From a virus: a stretch of DNA of 35,542 nt. Below, piece by piece: positions 27,806-35,542 of this stretch (its first letter is position 1; every line of letters starts with the position of its first letter). The position numbers and the translations under genes were made by a program. Location: positions 1-35,542 of the IMG/VR virus record IMGVR_UViG_3300027974_000079, one strand, 5' to 3'. Under the pieces are notes generated by a model that saw only the letters and a list, made by a program, of their open reading frames with translations, had not been told where the DNA came from and searched no databases.

Positions 27806-28255
27806 ATGGCTGGGTTTCCTATGAGGAGGGCGTTGGAGAAGAAGATAGAAGAGCTTGGGGGGATAGAGTTCGTTACCGCACACATCTCTCAAGGAATGAC
27901 CATTGGACGCTTGGCAGAGTTCATAGAGTGTTCTAGGCCCATGCTTTCTTTTTGGATCAACCATACTGATGAGCGTAGAGATGCAGTACTTGCTGCTCGT
28001 AAGCTAAAGGCTGAGAAACTGGCTGAAGAGGCTTTAGACATTGCTGACCAAGCAGATGAGACAAGCAATAGTGGAGTCAATAAAGCTAGACTCCAAGTTG
28101 ACACCCGTAAGTGGATGGCCTCTAAGCTTGATCCTGAGAATTATGGAGACACCGCCAAGACCCAAGTCAATATCTCTTTGGGTGATCTACACCTCCAAGC
28201 ACTAAAGCACATGGGTAAGGCTGAAGTTGTAACTTTGGAAAACAATGGCACATAA
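27806..28255 (+). CDS. Terminase small subunit-like protein
   Basis: 149 residues. Residues about 15-55 resemble a helix-turn-helix (IEFVTAHISQGMTIGRLAEF, then CSRPMLSFWI), the DNA-recognition part. A helical section follows (AARKLKAEKLAEEALDIADQ) and MASKLDPENYGD is a phrase typical of small terminase proteins. It binds the packaging site and hands DNA to the large subunit. It overlaps the large-subunit gene by 11 bases, as usual, and has AAGGAGA upstream. Confidence 0.8.
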   Translation: MAGFPMRRALEKKIEELGGIEFVTAHISQGMTIGRLAEFIECSRPMLSFWINHTDERRDAVLAARKLKAEKLAEEALDIADQADETSNSGVNKARLQVDTRKWMASKLDPENYGDTAKTQVNISLGDLHLQALKHMGKAEVVTLENNGT

Positions 28256-29642
28256 CCCGTTTATCCAGTTCATTACCCTATACAGGAATGACCCTGTTCT
28301 GTTTGTTAAAGAGGTTCTTGGAGTAGAACCTGATGATTGGCAACAAGACTTTCTTAATGCCGTAGCCTCTGGTGAACGGAAAATATCCATTCGTTCTGGC
28401 CACGGGGTGGGTAAATCAACCACCGCTTCTTGGGCAATGCTTTGGTTCTTGTTGACCAGGTATCCCGTCAAAGTCGTGGTGACTGCCCCTACTTCTGCCC
28501 AACTGTATGATGCTTTGTTTGCCGAGCTAAAGAGATGGGTTAAAGAACTACCCCAACCTATCCAAGACCTACTCGATGTCAAACAAGAGAGGATAGAGCT
28601 AAAGGCTTCCGCTACCGAGGCGTTTATCTCTGCAAGGACAAGTAGAGCTGAACAGCCCGAAGCCCTCCAAGGTGTCCACTCTGAGAACGTCATGTTGGTT
28701 GCGGATGAGGCTTCTGGTGTCCCAGAGGCAGTATTCGAGGCTGCCGCAGGTTCTATGTCTGGCCATAACGCTTTGACCATCCTACTTGGCAATCCAGTAC
28801 GTAGTTCTGGCTTTTTCTTTGACACGCATAATCGGCTCAAAGATGAGTGGTGGACAAAGAGAGTATCCTGTATTGACTCTACTAGGGTGAGTAAAGAGTA
28901 CGTAGAAGACATGAAATCCCGCTATGGCGAGGAAAGTAATGCCTATCGGATCAGGGTTCTGGGTGAGTTTCCAAGGAGCGATGATGACACGATTATTCCT
29001 ATGGAGTTGCTTGAGTCTGCTAAACACAGGGATACAAGAGCTTATGAAGATGCTCCGATCATTTGGGGACTCGATGTGGCTCGTTTTGGCTCCGATTCTT
29101 CAGTTCTATGTAAACGTCAGTCTAATGTTGTACACACTCTTGAGAGGTGGAGGAACTTGGATCTGATGCAGTTAACTGGTGCAGTAGTCGCCCAATACGA
29201 AGCCTGTGACCACAAAAGTAAACCTACAGAGATTTTGGTTGACTCTATTGGCCTCGGAGCAGGCGTTGTTGACCGACTAAGAGAACTAAAGCTTCCATGT
29301 CGAGGAATTAACGTGTCCGAAAGCCCTGCTATGGGTGGAACGTATCTCAACCTGAGAGCAGAACTCTGGCACAAAACCAAGGCTTGGCTTGAGAAACGGG
29401 ACTGCAAGATACCAAACAACGAAGATTTCATTGCTGAACTGGCAACTGTAAGGTACACCTTTACATCGAATGGCAAAATAAAAATCGAATCTAAAGATGA
29501 TATTAGACGTAGGGGCTTGAAATCTCCCGACATGGCTGATGCTTTTGTCTTGACATTTGCCTCAGATGCCGCCACCATCTCTTGGGGGTCTAATCTTTCT
29601 TGGGGTAAACCGATCAAAAGGTTGATTCGAGGATTGGTCTGA
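28245..29642 (+). CDS. Terminase large subunit
   Basis: 465 residues with all expected blocks. Walker A is GHGVGKST (52-59) and Walker B VMLVADEA (149-156) with Asp154/Glu155. The nuclease shows GLDVARFGSD (275-284) with Asp277, ILVDSIG (330-336) with Asp333, and SPDMADAF (427-434). The ATPase pumps DNA into the capsid and the nuclease cuts concatemers. An intrinsic terminator follows within 16 bases. The length is normal for the compact podovirus forms. Confidence 0.95.
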   Translation: MAHNPFIQFITLYRNDPVLFVKEVLGVEPDDWQQDFLNAVASGERKISIRSGHGVGKSTTASWAMLWFLLTRYPVKVVVTAPTSAQLYDALFAELKRWVKELPQPIQDLLDVKQERIELKASATEAFISARTSRAEQPEALQGVHSENVMLVADEASGVPEAVFEAAAGSMSGHNALTILLGNPVRSSGFFFDTHNRLKDEWWTKRVSCIDSTRVSKEYVEDMKSRYGEESNAYRIRVLGEFPRSDDDTIIPMELLESAKHRDTRAYEDAPIIWGLDVARFGSDSSVLCKRQSNVVHTLERWRNLDLMQLTGAVVAQYEACDHKSKPTEILVDSIGLGAGVVDRLRELKLPCRGINVSESPAMGGTYLNLRAELWHKTKAWLEKRDCKIPNNEDFIAELATVRYTFTSNGKIKIESKDDIRRRGLKSPDMADAFVLTFASDAATISWGSNLSWGKPIKRLIRGLV

Positions 29643-29657
29643 TTGCCGTTGCCATTT

Positions 29658-29689
29658 AGAGCCACCCTAAAAAAGTGGCTCTTTTTTTT
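29658..29689 (+). terminator. Intrinsic terminator after terminase
   Basis: AGAGCCAC (29658-29665) and GTGGCTCT (29675-29682) form an 8-bp stem with a nine-base loop, followed by eight T residues. It ends the packaging transcript just after the terminase stop. Confidence 0.92.
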
Positions 29690-29694
29690 AAATA

Positions 29695-29703
29695 TGGTAA
29701 TAT
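29695..29703 (+). promoter_or_regulatory. Extended -10 candidate for the portal/head transcript
   Basis: TGGTAATAT lies six bases after the terminator T-tract. TAATAT (29698-29703) preceded by TG would restart transcription for the head genes. No good -35 is visible because the terminator stem occupies that place. AGGAG follows before the ATG at 29730. Confidence 0.4.
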
Positions 29704-29729
29704 CACGTAACCTATGTTAGGAGATTCCT

Positions 29730-29915
29730 ATGAAAATGGATGAAGCCGCCAAAAAGATTGGCAAGGTAATGGGCGAATACAAGCGAGGCAAGCTCAAGTC
29801 TTCCTCTGGTGACAAGGTTAAATCCCGTGACCAAGCTGTCGCTATCGCAATGAGCGAGGCTCGTTCTATGCCCAAACGTGGTGGTAGAACTGCAACTAAT
29901 CGGAGCAAAAAATGA
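29730..29915 (+). CDS. Small basic protein, DUF6496-like (61 aa)
   Basis: A Lys/Arg-rich protein with KKIGKVMGEYKRGKLKSSSG followed by KSRDQAVAIAMSEARSM and a basic tail. The segment SRDQAVAIAMSEAR is typical of short DUF6496 proteins. High positive charge suggests DNA or RNA contact, perhaps in packaging. It has TTAGGAG upstream, and its stop overlaps the next ATG (ATGA). Confidence 0.65.
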   Translation: MKMDEAAKKIGKVMGEYKRGKLKSSSGDKVKSRDQAVAIAMSEARSMPKRGGRTATNRSKK

Positions 29916-30058
29916 AAGCTGGACTCTATGCCAATATCAATGCCAAACAAGAACGAATTAAAGCTGGCTCTAAAGAAAAGATGCGAAAGCCTGGCACTAA
30001 AGGTGCGCCAACTGCTAAAGACTTTAAGCAAGCGGCTAAGACTGCTAAAAAGAAATGA
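29912..30058 (+). CDS. Tiny basic protein (48 aa)
   Basis: MKAGLYANINAKQERIKAGS then EKMRKPGTKGAPTAKDFKQA and a run of Lys. The Lys content is very high, and MKAGLYANI-type starts occur in several phage head regions (from memory). It overlaps both neighbours by four bases, which supports translation. It may bind DNA inside the capsid; function unproven. Confidence 0.65.
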   Translation: MKAGLYANINAKQERIKAGSKEKMRKPGTKGAPTAKDFKQAAKTAKKK

Positions 30059-30306
30059 TTAAGCGTGGTTCGGAAGAGTTCTCTGGTTACAACAAGCCAA
30101 AGAAAACACCTAACCACCCAAAGAAAAGCCATGCTGTATTGGCTAAGTCTGGTGACGAAGTGAAGTTAATCCGCTTTGGTCAGCAAGGTGTTTCTGGTAG
30201 TCCTGACGGATCTAAAAGAAACGAAGCATTTAAAGCCCGTCATGCTCAGAACATTGCCAAAGGCAAAATGAGTGCAGCGTTCTGGGCAAACAAGGTTAAA
30301 TGGTAA
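30055..30306 (+). CDS. Small basic protein, unknown (83 aa)
   Basis: MIKRGSEEFSGYNKPKKTPN is followed by SHAVLAKSGDEVKLIRFGQQ and ends FKARHAQNIAKGKMSAAFWA then NKVKW. This C-terminal block is familiar as a conserved phage head-region protein. The third small basic gene in a row suggests a functional set near the packaged DNA or portal. Start overlaps the previous gene by four bases. Confidence 0.7.
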   Translation: MIKRGSEEFSGYNKPKKTPNHPKKSHAVLAKSGDEVKLIRFGQQGVSGSPDGSKRNEAFKARHAQNIAKGKMSAAFWANKVKW

Positions 30307-30310
30307 AAAT

Positions 30311-30751
30311 ATGAAATGCCCTATTGCTACTTATGACATCAAGGTCAATCTAAAAGCCCGTGATTGGGCATTTAAGAATGTCGGCTATGGTCCTGCTAAT
30401 CCCGAAGAAGATAACATTGACTTCTGGATGGCAAGAGCAGATGAGTGGCAAACTCCTGTTGAAGAAGCCCAAACCATGCGTTGTGGTAACTGCGCTGCCT
30501 TTATCCAAACACCTGAGATGCTAGATTGCATTCTCAAAGGCATTGACGAAGAGACTGATGGCTATGCCAAAGATGTTCAAGGTGCGGCTAATCTTGGCTA
30601 CTGTGAACTGTTTGACTTTAAGTGTGCAGGTGAGCGTACCTGTTCAGCATGGTTATCTGGTGGTCCTATCACCAAGAAGATGACCAAGAATCAGCAGAAT
30701 ATGTTGATGATGGCTAAGACTGAATACGACATGGAAGAAGAGGAAGACTAA
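30311..30751 (+). CDS. Cys-rich, putative zinc-ribbon head-region protein (146 aa)
   Basis: Start set at 30311 (MKCPIATYDIKVNLKARDWA); a longer frame from 30272 runs into the previous gene and has no ribosome-binding site. RCGNCAAFIQTPEMLDC gives CxxC plus Cys, and later YCELFDFKCAGERTCSAW gives three more Cys. This eight-Cys layout suggests one or two metal sites. The end is acidic (DMEEEED). Similar proteins occur before portal genes in aquatic phages. Role unknown. Confidence 0.7.
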   Translation: MKCPIATYDIKVNLKARDWAFKNVGYGPANPEEDNIDFWMARADEWQTPVEEAQTMRCGNCAAFIQTPEMLDCILKGIDEETDGYAKDVQGAANLGYCELFDFKCAGERTCSAWLSGGPITKKMTKNQQNMLMMAKTEYDMEEEED

Positions 30752-31162
30752 ATGGAAGCCTTTTTAGCTGCATTGATGGAATCTTTTTTGCCTGCTGCTA
30801 CCGAAGCGGTTGGTGGTAGTGCTATGTCAGAGGCGGTTGCTGGTGGCGGCATGGCTCCTCCTACTGCTATGGAAAGTTTGGGAGGCACTATTGGTGGAAT
30901 GGGCAATCAAGCTATTGCACCAACAATGCAAGCCTATAACACTATGACAAATCCCAATGCTACTGCTGGCGATATGTTGTCAGGCGCATACAAATATTCG
31001 TTTAGCCCCCAAGGTCAACAAGATGAGCAAATGATGTCTACTCCTCAAATGCGTATGGGTGGTGGCGGTATGGCAAATAATTATGTTGGTGGCATTCCAT
31101 CATTACTTCAAGGTTATGGTGGTGCTTCACAAGGTATTCTTCCATACATTGCTGGACGTTAA
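30752..31162 (+). CDS. Gly/Met-rich protein before the portal (136 aa)
   Basis: Low-complexity sequence with Met, Gly, Ala and Gln: FLAALMESFLPAATEAVGGS at the start, GGGGMANNYVGGIPSLLQGY near the end. It starts right after the Cys-rich gene stop and ends ten bases before the portal start. A flexible structural or ejection-related peptide is plausible. No family recognised. Confidence 0.6.
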   Translation: MEAFLAALMESFLPAATEAVGGSAMSEAVAGGGMAPPTAMESLGGTIGGMGNQAIAPTMQAYNTMTNPNATAGDMLSGAYKYSFSPQGQQDEQMMSTPQMRMGGGGMANNYVGGIPSLLQGYGGASQGILPYIAGR

Positions 31163-31171
31163 GGATTTAAA

Positions 31172-33319
31172 ATGAAACAAGAAAACCCAATGTTGATGGC
31201 TGAAACCTTGCAAGGTGAGATGCAAGAAGATGAGGTAATGTCTGAAGAGCAACTTCAAGGCGTTGTTTCTGCTGAAATTTATGACGCAATTTCTTTCATT
31301 GATGATGACATTGGTGGCAATCGTGCATTAGCTACTGAATACTACTATGGCTTGCCTTTTGGTAATGAAGAAGATGGTCGCTCACAAGTAGTGTCAATGG
31401 ATGTGCGAGATACTGTGCAAGGCATTTTGCCTAGCCTGATGCGTATTTTCTTTGGTCCAGAGCGTGTGGTTGAGTTTGCCCCCCAAGGGCCAGAAGACAT
31501 TGCTTCTGCCGAGCAAGCAACAGACTATGTTGACTTTATTTTCAAGCGTGACAACCCAGGCTTTAAGATTTTGCACTCAGCATTTAAAGATGCTTTGGTA
31601 CGCAAATGCGGTATTGTGAAGTACTGGTGGGATGAGTCTGTTGAAGTTAAGGCTGAGTCTTTCTCCATGCTTGATGAGCAGACAATGATGTTCCTGACTC
31701 AAGACCCAGACATCGAGATTTCTGCGGTGCGTGAGTATCCAATCCCTGGCATGGCAGAACAGAATGTTGCCCAAGGAATTATGACTCCACCCCCCATGAT
31801 GTACGATGTGGAGATCAAGCGCAGAATCAAATCAGGAAAGGTAAAGATTGAAGCATTGCCCCCTGAAGAGTTCTTGATTGACCGCAGAGCAAAGTCTATT
31901 GATGAGGCTACTTTTGTAGGCCACAGGACTATGAAAACTGTTTCCGATCTAGTCGCAATGGGCTATGACTACGATGAAATGGTTGAAGTCGCTGGCAATG
32001 GTAATGACTTTGATAACAACGAAGAATATACCGCCCGTAACCCGTATGCTGTTATCAGTACTGCAAACAATGGCGATCCATCAAGCAAGAGTGTTTTGTA
32101 CATTGAAGGCTACTTAAAGGTAGACTTTGATGGCGATGGCATTGCTGAGATGCGTAGGATTTGCACAGTTGGTACTGGCAATAAAGTCATGCGTAATGAG
32201 ATTGTTGCTGAACGACAGTTTGCTGACTTCTGTCCTGATCCAGAACCCCATACCTTTTTTGGTATGTGTCCTGCTGATGTGGTCATGGACATTCAGCGCA
32301 TCAAGTCAAGTGTCCAACGTGGCATCCTAGACTCTTTGGCTCAAGCTATTAACCCTCGCACAGCGATTGTTGAGGGACAGGCCAACATGGATGACGTCCT
32401 TAATACTGAAGTTGGTGCTGTTATTCGTATGAGAGCGCCAGGTATGGTGCAGCCATTCACAACTCCATTTGTTGGTCAGGCAGCATTTCCAATGCTTGAC
32501 TACTTGGATGACATTAAACAGACCCGTACAGGTATTTCTAAGGCGGCTTCTGGCTTGGATGCAGATGCATTGCAAAGCACCACCAAGGCGGCAGTATCTG
32601 CGACTGTTAATGCTGCCCATCAGCATATTGAGATGATTGCCAGAACCTTTGCTGAAACTGGTTTGCGTAAATTGTTTACTGGTGTTTTGAAACTCGTTAT
32701 TGAGAATCAAGATAAAGAGCGAATGATTCGTTTGCGTAATACATTTGTGCCAATTGATCCCCGTTCTTGGGATGCCAATATGGATGTTATTGTTAATGTA
32801 GGTGTTGGTGATGGCACTCTTGAAGACAGAATTAATATTTTGAATCAAGTGGCAATGCGTCAGGAAATGATTCTCAAAGAAACTGGAGTTAATAACCCTG
32901 TTGTTTCTTTACCACAATATACCAATACATTAAGTAAGTTATTGCAGTTAGCGGGTATTAAAGATTCTCAGAATTACTTTAACCAGTTACCTGTTGACTT
33001 CCAATTGCCACCTCCTCCAGAGCCAAAGCTTACTCCAGAGGAGATGTTGGCCCAGGTACAGGCTCAGTCTATTCAAGCTGATATTCAAAAGAAAGCCGCT
33101 GAATTGCAATTAGATCGTGAAAAAATGATTATGTCTGACGATAGAGAGCGTGATCGTATTGAACAAGATGGTATTTTGCGTAGATATGAGCTAGAATTGA
33201 AATATGGTGTACAAATTCAAAGTGCGGAAATAGAAGCCGCAATGAATAAAGACCGAGAATTAATCAGACAACAAGCTGCAATGAGCCAAGTACCTCAACA
33301 GCCCCAACCAATGATGTAA
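31172..33319 (+). CDS. Portal protein, P22-like
   Basis: 715 residues. The first part carries the portal signature: AISFIDDDIGGNRALATEYY (residues about 38-57), then VVSMDVRDTVQGILPSLMRI and FKDALVRKCGIVKYWWDES. The middle includes KIEALPPEEFLIDRRAKSID and a long stem (SSVQRGILDSLAQAINPRTA). The C-terminus is a long charged coiled coil (about 620-700) with a Gln/Pro tail, the barrel-like end typical of P22-type portals. A ring of 12 forms the DNA channel. It is followed immediately by a small helical gene and the scaffold. Confidence 0.88.
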   Translation: MKQENPMLMAETLQGEMQEDEVMSEEQLQGVVSAEIYDAISFIDDDIGGNRALATEYYYGLPFGNEEDGRSQVVSMDVRDTVQGILPSLMRIFFGPERVVEFAPQGPEDIASAEQATDYVDFIFKRDNPGFKILHSAFKDALVRKCGIVKYWWDESVEVKAESFSMLDEQTMMFLTQDPDIEISAVREYPIPGMAEQNVAQGIMTPPPMMYDVEIKRRIKSGKVKIEALPPEEFLIDRRAKSIDEATFVGHRTMKTVSDLVAMGYDYDEMVEVAGNGNDFDNNEEYTARNPYAVISTANNGDPSSKSVLYIEGYLKVDFDGDGIAEMRRICTVGTGNKVMRNEIVAERQFADFCPDPEPHTFFGMCPADVVMDIQRIKSSVQRGILDSLAQAINPRTAIVEGQANMDDVLNTEVGAVIRMRAPGMVQPFTTPFVGQAAFPMLDYLDDIKQTRTGISKAASGLDADALQSTTKAAVSATVNAAHQHIEMIARTFAETGLRKLFTGVLKLVIENQDKERMIRLRNTFVPIDPRSWDANMDVIVNVGVGDGTLEDRINILNQVAMRQEMILKETGVNNPVVSLPQYTNTLSKLLQLAGIKDSQNYFNQLPVDFQLPPPPEPKLTPEEMLAQVQAQSIQADIQKKAAELQLDREKMIMSDDRERDRIEQDGILRRYELELKYGVQIQSAEIEAAMNKDRELIRQQAAMSQVPQQPQPMM

Positions 33320-33592
33320 ATGGACGATCTAGAAATTAACCTCGCAAGAGGAGATAGAGCAAAGTTACTTCTTGAGGATGAACTTCTCAATGAAATGCTT
33401 AAGAGAATTGAAGACGATTGTTATCGTGAGATTCGTTCTTCCAAACTAATGGAAGGACCAGTTAGAGAGCAAGCTTACTTGCTTCTGACAACAGTTGATA
33501 TTCTGAGAGCAAAACTTAGATCTGTTATGGATACAGGCAAGATGGCAGAAGTTGCCCTTGTACGTAGACGGGGTAGACCCCCAAACAAATGA
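33320..33592 (+). CDS. Small helical protein with AT-hook-like end (90 aa)
   Basis: Starts on the base after the portal stop. The body is helical (LLLEDELLNEMLKRIEDDCY, then REQAYLLLTTVDILRAKLRS), ending VRRRGRPPNK. RRRGRPP is an AT-hook-like minor-groove motif. It may bind packaged DNA near the portal or assist assembly. Small helical proteins at this site are common in related phages, usually of unknown role. Confidence 0.7.
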   Translation: MDDLEINLARGDRAKLLLEDELLNEMLKRIEDDCYREIRSSKLMEGPVREQAYLLLTTVDILRAKLRSVMDTGKMAEVALVRRRGRPPNK

Positions 33593-33613
33593 TTGTTAAA
33601 CTAAGAGGTAAAT

Positions 33614-34600
33614 ATGTCCGATAACGCAAATGCAGTCGGTTCGATTACAGTAAACCAAGCAGCGCAAAGCTTTGCTACTATGCTAGACAGCCAAGAGGGT
33701 GTTGACACTAGTGCAGAGGCGCAACCAGAGGAGGGGCAACTCGAATCTGAGTCTGAGGAAGTGGATTCTGCGGAGACGCAAGATGAAACAGAGGAATCTT
33801 CCGAGGAAGTAGAAGGTGAATACGAAGAGTCCGAAGAGGAAGCTCCAAGGGATGAGAAGTTTGTTGTCAAAGTTGATGGCAAAGAAATCGAAGTCCCAAA
33901 GGATGAACTTATCCGAGGTTATCAACGTGAAGCTGACTACACACGGAAAACGCAGAAACTAGCAGAAGAGCGCAAATTAGTCGAGTCTGAGTTTCAGCAA
34001 GTACGTGGAGAGCGTGAACAATACTCTCAGATATTAGGACAATTACAGCAGAAATTGCAGGAGTTTGAGCCTCCAGAGCCTGATTGGAATCGTTTAGAAG
34101 TTGAAGACCCAACTGAATATGCCCGTCAATGGACATCTCATCAGCGTAGGCAACAACAGATATATGCGGTTCAAGCAGAGCAACAAAGGCTTAACCAAAT
34201 GCAGCAAGCTGAACTACAAAAGACTTTGCAACAAGTCATGGCTACCGAGGTGTCTCGGTTGAAAGAGAAAATTCCAGAATGGAGTTCTCCAGAAAAAGCC
34301 AAGGCAGAAGGCAAAGCTTTAATGGAATATGGTCAGAATTTAGGTTTTTCAGAGCAGGAACTGAACGGCATTACAGATTCACGGGCATTACTTGCGCTTC
34401 ACAAAGCGTGGAAGTATGACCAGATGATGAGTAAGCGTCCAGAATTCCAAGCAAAGATTAAAAAAGCCCCGAAGATGGTCAGTCCTGGTTCAGCAGGTGG
34501 CGTGAGTTCTAAGTCGAGTGATTTAAATAACGCAAAAAAGCGTCTTGCACAAACTGGAAGCGTCAGAGATGCCGCATCCCTTTTCGAGAAATTTATTTAA
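33614..34600 (+). CDS. Capsid scaffolding protein
   Basis: 328 residues, very acidic for the first ~85 (ESESEEVDSAETQDETEESS). This is followed by a small domain (KFVVKVDGKEIEVPKDELIR, then GYQREADYTRKTQKLAEERK), a long Gln/Glu coiled coil (about 110-225) and a basic C-terminal segment (KKRLAQTGSVRDAASLFEKF). This order is standard for podovirus scaffolds, which guide coat assembly and then leave. The short basic end probably binds the coat. It lies directly before the capsid gene. Confidence 0.88.
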   Translation: MSDNANAVGSITVNQAAQSFATMLDSQEGVDTSAEAQPEEGQLESESEEVDSAETQDETEESSEEVEGEYEESEEEAPRDEKFVVKVDGKEIEVPKDELIRGYQREADYTRKTQKLAEERKLVESEFQQVRGEREQYSQILGQLQQKLQEFEPPEPDWNRLEVEDPTEYARQWTSHQRRQQQIYAVQAEQQRLNQMQQAELQKTLQQVMATEVSRLKEKIPEWSSPEKAKAEGKALMEYGQNLGFSEQELNGITDSRALLALHKAWKYDQMMSKRPEFQAKIKKAPKMVSPGSAGGVSSKSSDLNNAKKRLAQTGSVRDAASLFEKFI

Positions 34601-34609
34601 GGAATTAAC

Positions 34610-35542
34610 ATGGCTGCTATTACAAACACCTACACCCGCTTTGACGCAAAGGGTGTACGGGAAGATCTTTCAAACGTCATTTATCAGATCTCTCCAGAAG
34701 AGACTCCATTTATGAGCAATGTTGGCCGTGAGAACGTCACCAACACTTTCTTTGAATGGCAGACTGATGATTTGGCCGCTGCAATCACAACTAATGCACA
34801 GATCGAGGGCGATGACATCACCTCTTTCACAGCAGTTACAGCTACAGTTCGTTTGGGCAACTACACCCAGATTAGCCGTAAGGATGTAATCATTGCTGGT
34901 ACATTGGAAGCGGTTGACAAGGCAGGACGCCGCTCCGAGCTGAGTTACCAAATGGCTAAAAAATCTGCGGAAATTAAGCGTGACATGGAGGCCACAATGT
35001 TGGCTAACCAAGCCGCTGCCGCTGGTTCTACATCTGCCGCTCGTAAAACTGGCGCTTTGTTGGCCTTCTTGAAGACCAATACAAACGAAGGTTCTGGTGG
35101 TGGTGATCCTTCATACACAACCATTCCTGATGCAGCTCGTACTGATGCTACAACTACTAACTTGCGTTCATTCAGCGAAGTATTGCTGAAAGACGTAATT
35201 CAGAAGGTGTGGACAGAAGGCGGCAACCCATCTATCGTTATGGCTGGTCCTGTTAACAAGCAGAACTTGTCCAAGATGGCTGGTATTGCTGGTCAGCGTT
35301 TCAATGTCACAGGTCCTAAGCCTTCCACAATTATCGGAGCCGCAGACATTTATGTTTCCGACTTTGGTAACGTGAGCATTGTTGCCAACAGGTTCCAACG
35401 TGAGCGTGATGTTTTCGTGCTTGATCCTGAGTACGCATCAGTTGCTTATCTGCGTCCCTTCCAGACAGTTGAACTGGCTAAGACAGGTGATGCCGAGAAG
35501 CGTATGCTCTTGTGTGAGTGGGGCTTGAAGATCAAGAATGAG
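34610..35542 (+). CDS. Major capsid protein, SU10/DUF5309-like (5' part)
   Basis: The frame starts at 34610 with AAGGAATTAAC upstream and runs off the right edge after 311 codons. Joined to bases 150-197 it makes 326 residues. MAAITNTYTRFDAKGVREDL then IYQISPEETPFMSNVG is the conserved start of this capsid family. Later come FFEWQTDDLA, LGNYTQISRKDVIIAGTLEA and KKSAEIKRDMEATMLANQ (the long-helix region), and RFQRERDVFVLDPEYASVAY near the end. It assembles the HK97-type shell. It follows the scaffold after ten bases. Confidence 0.92.
   Translation, partial: MAAITNTYTRFDAKGVREDLSNVIYQISPEETPFMSNVGRENVTNTFFEWQTDDLAAAITTNAQIEGDDITSFTAVTATVRLGNYTQISRKDVIIAGTLEAVDKAGRRSELSYQMAKKSAEIKRDMEATMLANQAAAAGSTSAARKTGALLAFLKTNTNEGSGGGDPSYTTIPDAARTDATTTNLRSFSEVLLKDVIQKVWTEGGNPSIVMAGPVNKQNLSKMAGIAGQRFNVTGPKPSTIIGAADIYVSDFGNVSIVANRFQRERDVFVLDPEYASVAYLRPFQTVELAKTGDAEKRMLLCEWGLKIKNE
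35394..35542. repeat. Terminal overlap, right copy
   Basis: Matches bases 1-149 with one silent difference (C at 35416 against T at 23). Both copies keep the capsid frame, so joining the ends restores a continuous gene. Confidence 0.95.

Noticed and set aside
28202-28912. Leftward 236-codon frame opposite terminase
   Set aside because: Antisense of a strongly conserved gene; Ser-rich shadow sequence.

Overview
The window is an essentially complete tailed-phage genome written as a linear contig. Its first 149 bases are repeated as its last 149 with one synonymous difference, and the break falls inside the major capsid gene, so the molecule closes into a circle of about 35,393 unique bases. 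The portal, terminase, SU10-type capsid and adaptor, nozzle-like tail protein and three large ejection-type proteins point to a short-tailed (podovirus-like) phage. A GH19 endolysin and an inner/outer spanin pair point to a Gram-negative host. The modest GC content, the many tiny overlapping ORFs, and Fur-like and LexA-like boxes in one control region suggest an aquatic proteobacterium. An aquatic betaproteobacterium is my guess, not something the sequence proves.

Layout on the circle. Rightward packaging/head block (27046-35542 and 1-197): a HELTH zincin, small and large terminase, a terminator, small basic and Cys-rich proteins, portal, scaffold and capsid, then a strong intrinsic terminator at 211-238. 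Rightward tail/ejection/lysis block (239-17122): a GT-A glycosyltransferase, SU10-like adaptor, fiber-like proteins, a seven-repeat SBBP beta-propeller, nozzle-like protein, three large ejection proteins (the last with a lytic transglycosylase domain), a run of tiny membrane proteins, holin candidate, Rz with embedded Rz1, GH19 lysozyme, a HELLH zincin and a metallophosphoesterase. Leftward recombination block (19227-17115): Cys-rich protein, ERF annealing protein, SSB-like protein, a possible structured RNA, winged-helix protein and MazG-like pyrophosphohydrolase. Rightward replication/control block (19360-24160): wHTH protein, a candidate C4-like RNA, DUF1376 replication protein, RusA resolvase, tandem-HTH regulator, methyltransferase and an HNH/Ref-like protein. 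No DNA polymerase, helicase, primase, RNA polymerase or integrase is visible, so replication must lean on the host. Leftward accessory cassette (26442-24704): six small genes around a GP88-like cysteine-cluster protein, ending in its own terminator.

The most striking region is 26443-27045, a 603-base divergent control region. It carries, in order, a leftward promoter with an operator-like site in its spacer, a run of AAGGGGA repeats, a Fur-box-like palindrome, a near-consensus LexA box five bases further on, and an array of GGGTTTACCC sites at about 14.5-base spacing. The same GGGTTTAYCC motif occurs elsewhere in the window only between genes (19312, 21664, 24255), and at 19303-19331 it sits inside a promoter spacer. 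I read this as a phage operator family, probably bound by a phage regulator such as the tandem-HTH protein, wired to host signals for DNA damage and perhaps iron. That wiring is inference; the sites themselves are directly visible.
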